Translations under genes and position numbers: made by a program
Notes under the pieces: generated by a model
What the model was told of the DNA's origin: nothing
The model's input: the letters and a program-made list of their open reading frames with translations, nothing else
The model's database searches: none
Shown here: in pieces, positions 44,337-53,420 of the stretch
Layout: each line of letters opens with the position of its first letter
How positions within the stretch are numbered: the stretch's first letter is position 1
Assembly (NCBI RefSeq): GCF_037151175.1
Contig: NZ_JBBCOR010000010.1
Location: forward strand, 62,001 to 126,000
Source: Asaia sp003994335
GTDB lineage: Bacteria > Pseudomonadota > Alphaproteobacteria > Acetobacterales > Acetobacteraceae
Length of the DNA: 64,000 nt
Direction: 5' to 3'

Positions 44337-44993
44337 TCAGTTTCTCTCAGGTGCGCAAGTACCCACAGACGCGCTTCGGGCGTTTTTGATGAAGTTTCGA
44401 ATCAGCTCTGGTGATTTCTGGCCCGGAGCAGTTTCCACCCCAGATGAAACATCCACAGCCTGTGCCCCGGAGGCAACGATGGCGTCGGCAACGCTCTCCG
44501 GGGTGAGGCCGCCTGCGAGCATCCATGGAGCGGGCGCCTGCCAGCTGCGCATCAGGCGCCAGTCAAGGGTCACCCCGTTACCGCCCGGGCGCGTCGCGCC
44601 CGCCGGTGGACGGGGTTCGATCACATATCCATCGATGTCGGCTTCGGTCGGCAGGTCCCCTGTGCCGCTCACGGCGCGGGACAGCCAGACGGGCAGAGAA
44701 AAGCGCTCGCGGATGCTGCGCGCGCGTTCAGGTGTGTCGTAGATCTGCAGGACCGAGAGGGGCATCTCGGTCAAAGTTGCGGCGATCTCTTCATCCGTTG
44801 CCTTGACGAAAAGTCCGACCGTCTCAGGTAAAGGGGTGGAGATCGAACTCACCAGGCGTGCCGCTTGGACAGGGGTCACAAAGCGTGGTGAGCGGGCAAA
44901 GAAGACGAAGCCAATCCATTCTGCCCTCTCGTCACAGGCGGCTCTGAGCCCCTGCACCTCGGTCAGGCCACAGATCTTGACGCCTCTTTTCAC
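44337..44993 (-). CDS. trpF: Phosphoribosylanthranilate isomerase
   Basis: TrpF performs the Amadori rearrangement of PRA to CdRP in tryptophan synthesis. The 218-residue TIM barrel starts VKICGLTE, with the catalytic cysteine, and has GFVFFARSPR, the catalytic-aspartate region near the C-terminus (AVDVSSGVET) and AGGLTPESV for phosphate binding. Its ATG overlaps the pyrF stop by four bases. trpBA are not next to it, unlike the usual trpFBA order. Confidence 0.95.
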   Translation of the reverse strand: MKRGVKICGLTEVQGLRAACDERAEWIGFVFFARSPRFVTPVQAARLVSSISTPLPETVGLFVKATDEEIAATLTEMPLSVLQIYDTPERARSIRERFSLPVWLSRAVSGTGDLPTEADIDGYVIEPRPPAGATRPGGNGVTLDWRLMRSWQAPAPWMLAGGLTPESVADAIVASGAQAVDVSSGVETAPGQKSPELIRNFIKNARSASVGTCAPERN

Positions 44994-45694
44994 GCCAATG
45001 CCAGTTCCGCCTGAATGGCCGCGGCAGCCTTTGCGGGATCCGGGGCCTGTGTGATCGGGCGACCGACCACAATCCAGTCAGCGCCTGCCTGGGCTGCTTG
45101 CCTGGGTGTCATAATGCGCTTCTGGTCATCCGCGCTGCTTCCTGCTGGACGGATGCCGGGTACGACTAGAACGGGTGCCTCGCCCAGTGCGTCGCGCAGG
45201 GGCGCAATTTCCTCGGCCGAGCAGACAAGGCCATCAGCGCCAGCCGTCATCGCGAGGCGGCCAAGGCGTACGACCTGCTCACGTGGTGTCGCGGCGACAC
45301 CGATCTCGTTCAGCGCTACGCTATCCAGGCTTGTCAGTACCGTGACGGCAAGAAGGATAGGACGGTGCAGGGGCGGATAGGCGGCGTCGATCGCCTGGCG
45401 CGCCGCCCGGATCATGGCGGAGCCTCCGCTGGCATGAATGGTCAGCAAAGATGCGCCGATTGGGGCGAGGCTCGCCAGCCCCTTGGCGACCGTGTTGGGG
45501 ATATCGTGCAGCTTGAGATCGAGGAAGAGCGTCCTGTCACCGGCCACGTCCCTGATAGCGGACAAGCCTTGCGCATAGGTAAATTCCATCCCGAGCTTGA
45601 TTGCATCGACCGATCCGTCCAGCGCGCGCGCCCAGTCTCGGGCCTGTCCAAGATTCTGTGTGTCGAGGGCGGCAATCAGACGGGTGCGTTTCAT
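44990..45694 (-). CDS. pyrF: Orotidine 5'-phosphate decarboxylase
   Basis: PyrF makes UMP from OMP. The 234-residue barrel has RLIAALDTQ and the active-site block FLDLKLHDIPNTV with the Asp-Lys-x-x-Asp array, and the C-terminal PGIRPAG and WIVVGRPI phosphate-binding loops. It lies between a lapA-like gene, 65 bases upstream, and trpF, which it overlaps by four bases. Confidence 0.96.
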   Translation of the reverse strand: MKRTRLIAALDTQNLGQARDWARALDGSVDAIKLGMEFTYAQGLSAIRDVAGDRTLFLDLKLHDIPNTVAKGLASLAPIGASLLTIHASGGSAMIRAARQAIDAAYPPLHRPILLAVTVLTSLDSVALNEIGVAATPREQVVRLGRLAMTAGADGLVCSAEEIAPLRDALGEAPVLVVPGIRPAGSSADDQKRIMTPRQAAQAGADWIVVGRPITQAPDPAKAAAAIQAELALA

Positions 45695-45759
45695 GAGGTC
45701 TCGATCGGTATTAGCTGAGGGGATCGTAGCGGTTGCGGCTTGCGGGAGCGACCTGCCGC

Positions 45760-46104
45760 TCAGACAGCGGGGGCTGAGGGAACGGGGGCTGTATCATAGG
45801 GAGCGCGGCTGGGATCCGTACCCACGGTCAGGCGGTCGATGCGCTGATGCAGATCGAGTACCTGGGTTTCGAGGGCGCGCACCTGCTGCTCTGCCTTGCG
45901 GGCGCGTGAGCGCTGCTTGAACTCGCCGATCAGCATAACAAATCCGCCAATCAGGAAGCTGGCCGCGCCGACGCCGAGTACCAGCATGCCGACCGAGAAC
46001 TGCCAGCCATAGGAGACGATCCAAAGCGGCTGGGCGTCGGGATTGCTCAGGGCGAAGGTGATGAGGGCCACGAGAAACACGACGATAACAAGAAGGCGCA
46101 CCAT
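45760..46104 (-). CDS. LapA-domain (DUF1049) membrane protein
   Basis: The 114-residue protein has two membrane helices (LLVIVVFLVALITFALSNP and SVGMLVLGVGAASFLIGGFVMLIG) followed by a cytoplasmic coiled coil with leucine heptads (EQQVRALETQVLDLHQRIDRL) and a proline-rich end. LapA-type proteins (E. coli LapA/YciS) aid lipopolysaccharide assembly control with LapB. The pairing with pyrF on the same strand mirrors the enterobacterial lapA-lapB-pyrF order, but lapB is missing here. Confidence 0.8.
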   Translation of the reverse strand: MVRLLVIVVFLVALITFALSNPDAQPLWIVSYGWQFSVGMLVLGVGAASFLIGGFVMLIGEFKQRSRARKAEQQVRALETQVLDLHQRIDRLTVGTDPSRAPYDTAPVPSAPAV

Positions 46105-46280
46105 CAGGGTAGTCTCCGCAGAACGGGTTGTCGGCGCAAGGATCTCGTGCCGCAGATTGAGCGTATCGCCTTACATTGGGTTCCTGCAGGCAGCAAGGTT
46201 TGTTGCCAACCCTTGACGATACTGCCCGCAACGTGATCCGCTCGCTGGCACAGGAATGAATATCCGGGGGGCGGCGATCG

Positions 46281-46571
46281 ATGTCTCAACTGCTGATGTT
46301 CCGACAGCCTCTGCCTGCGACCGACCGGCTCTGGGCGGTTATCGCCTGGCAGGGGCGCAAAAGCCGGATTGCCAATATCCATGCCAGCCATGAAGCTGCA
46401 TGGGCAGATTGTGCGTGGCGTAGCCGGCAGGTTCAGGAATACAGGGCATTTCTGGCCGCTGAGCAAAAAGCGCCATTGCGTTATGATGTACGACAGATAC
46501 GGCGTGCGGAGCTACCAAAGAGCTGGTCTCCGTTGCCCGCACTCGGGTTCATGCGCGGCCAGATCTTTTAG
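46281..46571 (+). CDS. Small hypothetical protein, 96 residues
   Basis: The product is basic, with several aromatic residues (RLWAVIAWQGRKSRIANIHASHEAAWADCAWRSRQVQEYRAFL) and no signal or membrane helix. No family is recognised. GGGGGGC lies about 12 bases before the ATG. It is isolated between the lapA-like gene and the secB-like gene. It may be real, but support is limited to an open frame and a likely start. Confidence 0.4.
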   Translation: MSQLLMFRQPLPATDRLWAVIAWQGRKSRIANIHASHEAAWADCAWRSRQVQEYRAFLAAEQKAPLRYDVRQIRRAELPKSWSPLPALGFMRGQIF

Positions 46572-46728
46572 AATCTGTCTTTCCGGACTGTATTAAAGAA
46601 TGAACGGAAGGCCTGTTTGTCCCCCCTTGGCTGGTCTTGAGCGGCAAGTCATGACAAAAGCGAGGCCTGTAAATGCTTTCTGAACAGTAAGCATTGGCGT
46701 GTTCAGGACAGCAAGAGGACGGGATATC

Positions 46729-47229
46729 ATGTCAGAACAGGACGACCAGACAATAGCTGCCCCTGCCGAACGGACCGCCCCCGAGGCCGCCCTCGTCTGT
46801 GGAACGCAATATCTCAAAACCTCTGGAACGGTGTCATTCGGTGCCCCCGAGGTATTCTATACCCTGCCACCGCGCCCCCATATGGCGCTCCGGATCGACG
46901 TAACAGCGCGTCAGATTGCCGAGGATCAGCCGAATTTTGAGGTGAGCCTCGCAATCTCGGCCACGGGGTATCGGCAGGCGCCGACGCCCGATAATGCGGA
47001 GCCTGATCGGCTCTATCAGATCGATATGGTCTATGCCGGGCTGTTTGCCTTGCAGAATGTCCGTCAGGACAGGGTCGAGGCCTTGCTGCTCATTGAGGCG
47101 CCGCGTCTCCTGTTTCCTTCGGCGCGTCATCTCCTGCTAAGTTTGATCCGTGAATCGGGCTTCCCGGTCGTCAATATCCAACCAGTCGATTTCGGGGCGC
47201 TTCTGCAAAGCCGACGTGCCCAGTCCTGA
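46729..47229 (+). CDS. SecB-like export chaperone, divergent
   Basis: SecB is a cytoplasmic tetramer that holds preproteins unfolded for export. The 166-residue product aligns by eye with SecB over its whole fold: YLKTSGTVSFGAPEVF near the start, then MVYAGLFALQNV, LLLIEAPRLLFPSARHLLLSLIRESGFPVVNIQPVDFGALLQ, which matches the LFPYAR and PVNFDALF blocks of E. coli SecB. It is more divergent than a housekeeping SecB would be and has an acidic N-terminal extension. It lies 48 bases ahead of a repeat-bearing glycosyltransferase-like gene, not near the usual secB neighbours. AAGAGGACGGG precedes the ATG. Confidence 0.75.
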   Translation: MSEQDDQTIAAPAERTAPEAALVCGTQYLKTSGTVSFGAPEVFYTLPPRPHMALRIDVTARQIAEDQPNFEVSLAISATGYRQAPTPDNAEPDRLYQIDMVYAGLFALQNVRQDRVEALLLIEAPRLLFPSARHLLLSLIRESGFPVVNIQPVDFGALLQSRRAQS

Positions 47230-47276
47230 GCCTGTCGTTCCGATTTCCGACGTCCTAAACCTGGCATAGCAGTCCC

Positions 47277-50264
47277 ATGACCCTGATATCCGATATCGTC
47301 TGTGCGTACGGCCCCGGTGACGAGCCCAAGGCCCATACACCGCTTTGGGCGGTCTTCGATCCAGACTGGTACCGGTGGCGCTACCAGGCCTCGATCATCG
47401 AAATTGCGGGCAGCCTGCCGGAGGATGACAGGGGACTCTACGCGTTCTGGCAGCGCGACGGCGCGCGTCACGCCCATGCACCCAACCGGTATTTCGACGA
47501 AATGTGGTACCGACGGGTTCATCCCGATGTCGAGAACGGAATCCGTATGGGTGTGTTCGATTCCGGGTTCCAGCATTATTGCGAGACGGGCCACAGAGGG
47601 CGGTCTTGCCACTGGCTTTTCTCAGAGAGCAATTATTTCTGGCTCAACCAGGATCTGACACCCGCCTTGCTCAGAGAGATGGGCTACAGCAACGGGTTCG
47701 ACCATTATCTTGCGGTCGGGCAGTCGGAGCGGCGGGTCAGTTCGTGTTTCTTCTCACCCGATGTGTTTCGTTCATCGCTCGTACAGCAGCGCCTTCCGCT
47801 CGATTCCGGGATGGGCGATTTCTCGCGGATGATCGATGATCCCGATGCACGGGCACTCCGCAGTTCCTGGTATTTTGACCCGTCCTGGTATCTCGAAACC
47901 TACCCGGAGGTTGCGGAGAAGATTGCTTCTCGCGAATTTGCCTCTCCGCTTCATCACTATCTCTCCAATGATGCCCCAACGGTTTTTTCTCCCAATCCCT
48001 GTTTCGACGAGAGCTGGTATCTGGAGGCTTATCCCGATGTGCATGACCTTGTGCGGCTTCGCGGATTCCGGAATGGCTACGATCACTTCGTACGCAACGG
48101 TCTTTTCGAAGGCAGGAGCCCGTCAGAGGGGGTGAGCCTGCCCGCGACAATGCGTGCGGGCGAAGCGCCGTCCTGGGGAGCTTTGAGCCAGAATGCGTTC
48201 CTCGAGCATGTGCGTCGTCTTGGGCAGGAAGTCCCGAAAACCACCGTTGAGACGCCGCATCTGACCCAGTACGAGCAGCTCCATGCGGCCAAGGTCGAGG
48301 CCATGCTGCCGCTCCTTGCGCGTACCCCGCTCGACTTCAGATATGTGGGCAGACCTGAGCTCAGCGTGCTGATCAGCGCGCGCGGCGGCGTCCAGCCTCT
48401 GCTCACCACGCTGGCCTCGTTGCATGAAGGCAATACGGGCGCGATGCAGGTCATCCTGATCGATGACGAGGCAGGGACGCATAGCGCCGAGATTGCCCGC
48501 TATACGCAGGGCATCGACAGGGTCATTACGTCTGAAGACATGCTCTCCAGACGCTGGCAGCGCGGTGGGGCACGCATTCTGGCGCCAGTTACTCTGGTTA
48601 TCGAGCCGGGCGCGCATCTCTATTACGGGGCGCTCGCGTCAGCGATGAGCCGTCTGGATGCTCACGGCATCATTGGCGTGGCGCCTCAATGCCTTGGGCC
48701 GGATCTCAGGGTGATCGAGGCGGGGCTTTCAGTCTCGCGTGACGGAACCTGCCTCGCTCATGCGGTTGGAGCCGAAGCCTTCTCGGCGGAAACGGATTTC
48801 CTGCGTCCCTGTGACACCGTGGGTGGCGGTGCGCTCCTGTGCCGGACCGAAATCCTTCAGGCCGTGCCCATGAAGGAGGATGAGGGCGGCTCCCTGCGCA
48901 GCATTCTGCATGTCTGGGCGGTATTGGGGCTCAGCCTGCGTCAGGCGAAGCCGGAAGGGAGGATCCTTTATGATCCTTCCTTCCTGTTACGGGTCACGAC
49001 TCCCGATGATCCTGCCGCGCATCGACGCGATGAGGAGGCGCTCGTCCTGCGTCGTCTCTTTTCTGATCTGCTGCGGGGCAATCCCTATAAGGGGGCGGCT
49101 CTGCGCGATACCGTTCATCGTTCCGCACGGTGGGGACGACGCGTCCTCGTGCTGATGGGGGAGTGGCCTGTCGGCCGGGAATGCCCAGCGCGCATCCGGA
49201 CATTGAGCGATGTTCTGATCGATACCGGGGCGCAGGTGACTGTCTTCTCGCTGACCGGACAGACCCACTCCCAGGGAGCGGGCCAGGACCGCCCTGGCTC
49301 TTCCCTGCCTGAGACGGTGGAGTATCGGAGCGGATCGATCGAGCAGCTGGGCGGTCTGATCGAACGGCGTATGCGCGGATTCGATCATGTCTGGATTTGC
49401 GGGGGGCAGATTCTGAACCGGGTATTTCCGCTCATCAACGAGAAGGGTGCGCTTTTGCCTGAGGAGGGGTTCACCCTCGATCTGCGCGATATCGAGGCGT
49501 TTGGCCTGCTCAACGATCGCAGGCAGGTGGGAGACAGGCCCAGTGAGCAAGATAAAGCACTCTGCGCGGAACAGCTCGCCGACGAACTCCGTAATGCCTG
49601 GTTTTGCCAGAATGTAGTGGTAAGGGACAACGCGCAGAAGCAGGGTCTGCAAGAGGCTGGACTTGTCGATCTGACGGTTCTGGGCGATTGGCATGCGCCC
49701 TTGGCCGGGAGGCGCTATGAAGCGCGCCGCAACCTCCTTTTTGCGGCGCCCTCCGCAACGGGACAGAGTTACGGCCTGCGTTTCCTCAAATGGTTCGTGC
49801 GTGACGTGTTCCCCCGGATCGAGGGACGCGTGGATGGAGCGCCCAGACTGATCATCGGGTGTGACGGGCTGCAATCGATCGATCTCTCCATGATGACCCA
49901 TTATCACGGGGTCGCGCCACTTCTGGACGGGCGTCATCCCCTGCCATCCCTTGCTGCGGAATGCCGCGTGCTGATCGTGCCTGATGACATGGACGGGGCC
50001 GTGGCCTCTCCCTGTTCATTGGCTGCGGCCTCTGCCTTGCCTTCGGTTCAGGGAGGGATGCTTGCGCAACCTGGTGTCGATGTCTCGCCCGTGGTGGCCG
50101 ACCGGTTTGCAGAGGCGGTCATCAGGCTCTATCAGGACGAGAGCGCCTGGCAGCAGCTTTCGGATGAGGCTTCGGCAGGCGCCGCCGCGAGCAACGCACG
50201 GTATCGCGAGACGCTGGCAAGGCTGATGGGACAGGAACAGGTGAGGGAGAGCACACTTGACTGA
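47277..50264 (+). CDS. WY-repeat protein with two glycosyltransferase-like regions
   Basis: The 995-residue protein has three parts. Residues 1-285 carry about five imperfect repeats of 40-60 residues with the pattern F-D-x-x-W-Y-x(3)-Y/H-P-D/E-V ... HY/HF-x(3)-G (FDPDWY, FDEMWYRRVHPDV, FDPSWYLETYPEV, FDESWYLEAYPDV). Residues about 359-600 resemble a GT2 domain (LSVLISARGGVQPLLTTLASL) but where a DxD motif is expected it reads VIEPGAHLY. Residues about 620-960 resemble a GT-B fold (RRVLVLMGEWPVGRECPARIRTLSDVL), again without a clean E-x7-E. It may be a large bacterial surface-glycan enzyme or a pseudo-enzyme. The secB-like gene lies just upstream; the M20 gene overlaps its end. Confidence 0.65.
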   Translation: MTLISDIVCAYGPGDEPKAHTPLWAVFDPDWYRWRYQASIIEIAGSLPEDDRGLYAFWQRDGARHAHAPNRYFDEMWYRRVHPDVENGIRMGVFDSGFQHYCETGHRGRSCHWLFSESNYFWLNQDLTPALLREMGYSNGFDHYLAVGQSERRVSSCFFSPDVFRSSLVQQRLPLDSGMGDFSRMIDDPDARALRSSWYFDPSWYLETYPEVAEKIASREFASPLHHYLSNDAPTVFSPNPCFDESWYLEAYPDVHDLVRLRGFRNGYDHFVRNGLFEGRSPSEGVSLPATMRAGEAPSWGALSQNAFLEHVRRLGQEVPKTTVETPHLTQYEQLHAAKVEAMLPLLARTPLDFRYVGRPELSVLISARGGVQPLLTTLASLHEGNTGAMQVILIDDEAGTHSAEIARYTQGIDRVITSEDMLSRRWQRGGARILAPVTLVIEPGAHLYYGALASAMSRLDAHGIIGVAPQCLGPDLRVIEAGLSVSRDGTCLAHAVGAEAFSAETDFLRPCDTVGGGALLCRTEILQAVPMKEDEGGSLRSILHVWAVLGLSLRQAKPEGRILYDPSFLLRVTTPDDPAAHRRDEEALVLRRLFSDLLRGNPYKGAALRDTVHRSARWGRRVLVLMGEWPVGRECPARIRTLSDVLIDTGAQVTVFSLTGQTHSQGAGQDRPGSSLPETVEYRSGSIEQLGGLIERRMRGFDHVWICGGQILNRVFPLINEKGALLPEEGFTLDLRDIEAFGLLNDRRQVGDRPSEQDKALCAEQLADELRNAWFCQNVVVRDNAQKQGLQEAGLVDLTVLGDWHAPLAGRRYEARRNLLFAAPSATGQSYGLRFLKWFVRDVFPRIEGRVDGAPRLIIGCDGLQSIDLSMMTHYHGVAPLLDGRHPLPSLAAECRVLIVPDDMDGAVASPCSLAAASALPSVQGGMLAQPGVDVSPVVADRFAEAVIRLYQDESAWQQLSDEASAGAAASNARYRETLARLMGQEQVRESTLD

Positions 50265-51645
50265 CAATACGGGAAAAGTTCTCGACCGGGTCGATCAGGA
50301 TCTGGAACAGAGTCTCGAGCGCCTCTTTGCCCTTCTGCGCATTCCCAGCATCTCGGCCCAGCCAAAACATGCGGAGGATTGCCGCAAGGCTGCCGAGTGG
50401 TTGCGTACCGAACTGACCGCTCTGGGTTTCGATGCCAGCGTACGCGAGACACCGGGTCATCCGATGGTTGTGGGTCATGATGCGGGCGGGCAAAGCGGCC
50501 CGCATGTGCTGTTCTACGGACATTATGACGTGCAGCCTACCGATCCGCTCACGCTCTGGAAGAGCGATCCGTTCGCGCCCGTCATCACCACCGAGGGTGA
50601 TGGACGTCGCATCATCGTCGCGCGTGGTGCGTCCGATGATAAGGGGCAGCTTCTGACCTTTATCGAGGCCTGTCGGGCCTGGAAAGCAGTGCATGGCACA
50701 TTGCCGCTGAAGGTCTCGATCCTGATTGAAGGCGAGGAGGAAAGCGGCGGCGCCAATCTCATGCCCTTCCTCAAGGCCAATGCGTCGGAACTCAAGGCGG
50801 ATGTCGCGCTGATCTGCGATACGGGTATGCCGGATCGTCGCACCCCGGCCATCACCACGGGCTTGCGCGGTCTGGTTGGTGAAGAGGTCGTGATCGAATG
50901 CGCAACGCATGATCTGCATTCGGGCATGTTCGGCAACGCCGCGCGCAATCCCATCGAGCTGCTCTGCAAGGCGCTTGGGAGTGTTCGCGATGCCCAGGGA
51001 CGGGTGACGCTGCCTGGATTTTATGACGGCGTTAGCGTCCCTTCCGAGACAGTGCGCGCCCAATGGCGGGCAATCTTCCCAGATGACGCGCTCACCCTCG
51101 CGCCTGTCGGCCTCAGCAAGGCGGCCGGTGAGGAGGGCTTTACGGCGATCGAACAGATCTGGGCGCGTCCGAGCTACGAGATCAATGGCATTTCCGGCGG
51201 GTATGAAGGCGATGGATTCAAGACCGTCCTGCCTGCCCGCGCCATGGCCAAAGTCTCGTTCCGCCTCGTGCCGGGACAGGATCCGCAGGCTGTCCGCGAT
51301 GCCTTCCGTGCCCATATACGTGCCGTTCTCCCCCCGGACGCGAGAGTCAGCTTCACGGAACACGGTGCCTCGACGGGATTTGCCGTGCCGGAGGATGGCC
51401 CGCTTCTGCGCACGGCGTTGGGAGCGCTTGGCGAGGAATGGGGGGTGCCAGCCGTCTCCATCGGGTGCGGCGGGTCGATTCCGGTTGTGGCCGAAGTCAA
51501 GGAGGCACTGGATATGGATTCCCTGCTCATCGGATTTGCGCAGGATGATGATCGTATCCATTCCCCCAACGAGCAATATGGCGTGGACTCCTTTCACAAG
51601 GGTATTCGCTCCTGGGTGCGTATCCTGGACGCCTTCGCTCGGTAA
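50257..51645 (+). CDS. M20 family dipeptidase
   Basis: This 462-residue metallopeptidase cleaves small peptides or acyl-amino acids. It has the zinc-ligand region FYGHYDVQPTD, GASDDKGQLL with the second-metal aspartate, and IEGEEESGG with the catalytic glutamate, then THDLHSGMFGNAARNPIELL for the dimerisation lid. The gene starts with TTG at 50257, preceded by GAGGGAG seven bases upstream, and overlaps the preceding gene by eight bases. Relatives include carnosinase-type dipeptidases. The substrate is unknown. Confidence 0.9.
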   Translation: MTDNTGKVLDRVDQDLEQSLERLFALLRIPSISAQPKHAEDCRKAAEWLRTELTALGFDASVRETPGHPMVVGHDAGGQSGPHVLFYGHYDVQPTDPLTLWKSDPFAPVITTEGDGRRIIVARGASDDKGQLLTFIEACRAWKAVHGTLPLKVSILIEGEEESGGANLMPFLKANASELKADVALICDTGMPDRRTPAITTGLRGLVGEEVVIECATHDLHSGMFGNAARNPIELLCKALGSVRDAQGRVTLPGFYDGVSVPSETVRAQWRAIFPDDALTLAPVGLSKAAGEEGFTAIEQIWARPSYEINGISGGYEGDGFKTVLPARAMAKVSFRLVPGQDPQAVRDAFRAHIRAVLPPDARVSFTEHGASTGFAVPEDGPLLRTALGALGEEWGVPAVSIGCGGSIPVVAEVKEALDMDSLLIGFAQDDDRIHSPNEQYGVDSFHKGIRSWVRILDAFAR

Positions 51646-51705
51646 CACGCCCGGGGGGCGGCTGTTTTTGCGCCCTGACATCTGATCGGGTCGATAGGAG
51701 GCTTC

Positions 51706-52692
51706 ATGCTGCCTGCTCTGACGATGGGGGATCCTGCCGGTATAGGCCCGGATCTGACAATCAAGGCCTGGGAAACGCTCAGAGGACGAAACGAGGCTTT
51801 TCTCTGGATTGGCGACCCCGCGCTGCTCGAAGGGCGGGCGCCTTTTGCCGTGGTTGAAAATGTTGATCAGGCCTTGGCAGTTTTCGACGAGGCTCTCCCC
51901 GTTCTCCCCTGCCTTCTTCCCGGGAAGGTCATTCCGGGCCAGCCCGATACGGCGATGGCGGGGGCAGTCATCGCCTCCATCGAGCAGGCGACGCGTCTCG
52001 CCTTGCAGGGAGATGTGACTGCGGTCGTGACCAATCCGATCAGCAAGCTCGTGCTCAAGCAGGGCGGCTTCGGGTTTCCCGGCCATACCGAGTTTCTCGC
52101 CTCGCTCTGTGGCGTGCCGGGGGAGGAGATCATGATGCTTGCCTCCCCCCGCCTGCGCGTGGTTCCGGTCACGGTGCATGTGGGGCTGCGTGAGGCGCTC
52201 GATACGCTCTCGACGGTGCGTATTGTCGAGACCGGGCGTGCCCTGGCCCTGGCCTTGCGACGCGATTTCGGGATCACTTCCCCAAGACTCGCCGTGGCGG
52301 GGCTGAACCCTCATGCGGGAGAGGGCGGTGTGATGGGCAGCGAGGAGCAAACCCTGATCCAGCCGGCAATCGACCTGCTGCGAGCCGAAGGGATCGCAGC
52401 GACTGGGCCCTATCCACCGGACACGCTGTTTACCGATCTGGCGAGGCCGCTCTATGACGCAGCGCTATGCATGTATCATGATCAGGCGTTGATTCCGCTC
52501 AAGACGCTGGATATGGCCAGCGGTGTCAATGTGACGCTGGGCCTGCCGATCGTGCGGACATCGCCCGACCATGGAACGGCCTTTTCGATCGCAGGCACCG
52601 GAACCGCCGATCCGGCCAGCCTGCTCGCCGCGCTGCAGATGGCGCGCGATCTCGGCGCGAGACGCGCCATGAGCAAGGAGACCTCTTCATGA
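51706..52692 (+). CDS. pdxA: 4-hydroxythreonine-4-phosphate dehydrogenase
   Basis: PdxA oxidises 4-phosphohydroxy-L-threonine in the DXP-dependent route to pyridoxal phosphate. The 328-residue protein starts LTMGDPAGIGPDL and has VTNPISK, GHTEFLA and MYHDQALIPLKTL with metal-binding histidines, and SPDHGTAFSIAG at the end. AGGAGGC is upstream of the ATG. It overlaps pdxJ by four bases, so the two PLP enzymes that act in sequence are coupled. Confidence 0.96.
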   Translation: MLPALTMGDPAGIGPDLTIKAWETLRGRNEAFLWIGDPALLEGRAPFAVVENVDQALAVFDEALPVLPCLLPGKVIPGQPDTAMAGAVIASIEQATRLALQGDVTAVVTNPISKLVLKQGGFGFPGHTEFLASLCGVPGEEIMMLASPRLRVVPVTVHVGLREALDTLSTVRIVETGRALALALRRDFGITSPRLAVAGLNPHAGEGGVMGSEEQTLIQPAIDLLRAEGIAATGPYPPDTLFTDLARPLYDAALCMYHDQALIPLKTLDMASGVNVTLGLPIVRTSPDHGTAFSIAGTGTADPASLLAALQMARDLGARRAMSKETSS

Positions 52693-53420
52693 TCCGATTG
52701 GGTGTGAATATCGACCATGTGGCGACTGTGAGGAATGCGCGCGGGGGTATGCATCCCGACCCCGTGGGCGCGGCGCTTCTGGCAGCATTGCATGGCGCAG
52801 ATGGCATCACTGCGCATCTGCGCGAGGACAGACGGCATATTCGTGACGAGGACATGCTGCGCCTGCGCCGTGAGTTGACCGTGCCGCTGAATTTCGAGAT
52901 GGGGGCCACAGAGGAAATGGTTGCGATGGCCTGTAGCCTGCGCCCTCACGCCTGCTGTCTGGTGCCTGAGCGGCGCGAAGAGGTCACGACCGAGGGCGGG
53001 CTGGATGTGCGCGCTCAGGAGGAAGATCTGCGCAGGAAAGTGGCCCGGTTGCGCGATGCCGGTATTCGCGTCTCACTCTTCGTCGATCCCGATCCGGCGC
53101 AGATAGAGGCTTCGGCCCGCATCGGCGGCCAGGTTGTCGAGTTGCATACCGGAGCCTACGCCCATGATCCGGGGGAGGCCGAGTTCGGGCGTCTCTATGC
53201 CGGAGCGCTGGCCGCGACCGCGCATGGGCTTGAACTTCACGCAGGTCATGGCCTGACCTTTGCCAATGTGGGGCGCGTGGCGGGTCTGCCGGAATTGACC
53301 GAGCTCAATATCGGTCACTTCCTGATCGGTGAGGCGATTTTTCTTGGACTCCCCGCTGCGATTGCCCGCATGAAGCAGGAAATCGCGACAGGGGCGCTGT
53401 TCAAGGTCTCGGGACGATAA
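52689..53420 (+). CDS. pdxJ: Pyridoxine 5'-phosphate synthase
   Basis: PdxJ condenses the PdxA product with deoxyxylulose 5-phosphate to give PNP. The 243-residue TIM barrel has GVNIDHVATVRNARGG, GITAHLREDRRHI, LNFEMGATEEM, EVTTEGGLDV and the C-terminal LNIGHFLIGEAIFLGL. acpS, often next to pdxJ, is not present. Its end overlaps a lipoprotein gene on the other strand by 20 bases. Confidence 0.96.
   Translation: MIRLGVNIDHVATVRNARGGMHPDPVGAALLAALHGADGITAHLREDRRHIRDEDMLRLRRELTVPLNFEMGATEEMVAMACSLRPHACCLVPERREEVTTEGGLDVRAQEEDLRRKVARLRDAGIRVSLFVDPDPAQIEASARIGGQVVELHTGAYAHDPGEAEFGRLYAGALAATAHGLELHAGHGLTFANVGRVAGLPELTELNIGHFLIGEAIFLGLPAAIARMKQEIATGALFKVSGR

Noticed and set aside
44041..44742. Plus-strand open frame across tRNA-Ser and trpF
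   Set aside because: It crosses a tRNA and runs antisense to trpF.
50122..52350. Very long minus-strand open frame of 742 codons over the M20 and pdxA genes
   Set aside because: Both plus-strand genes are well supported by motifs; the frame is an artefact of codon bias and resembles no family.
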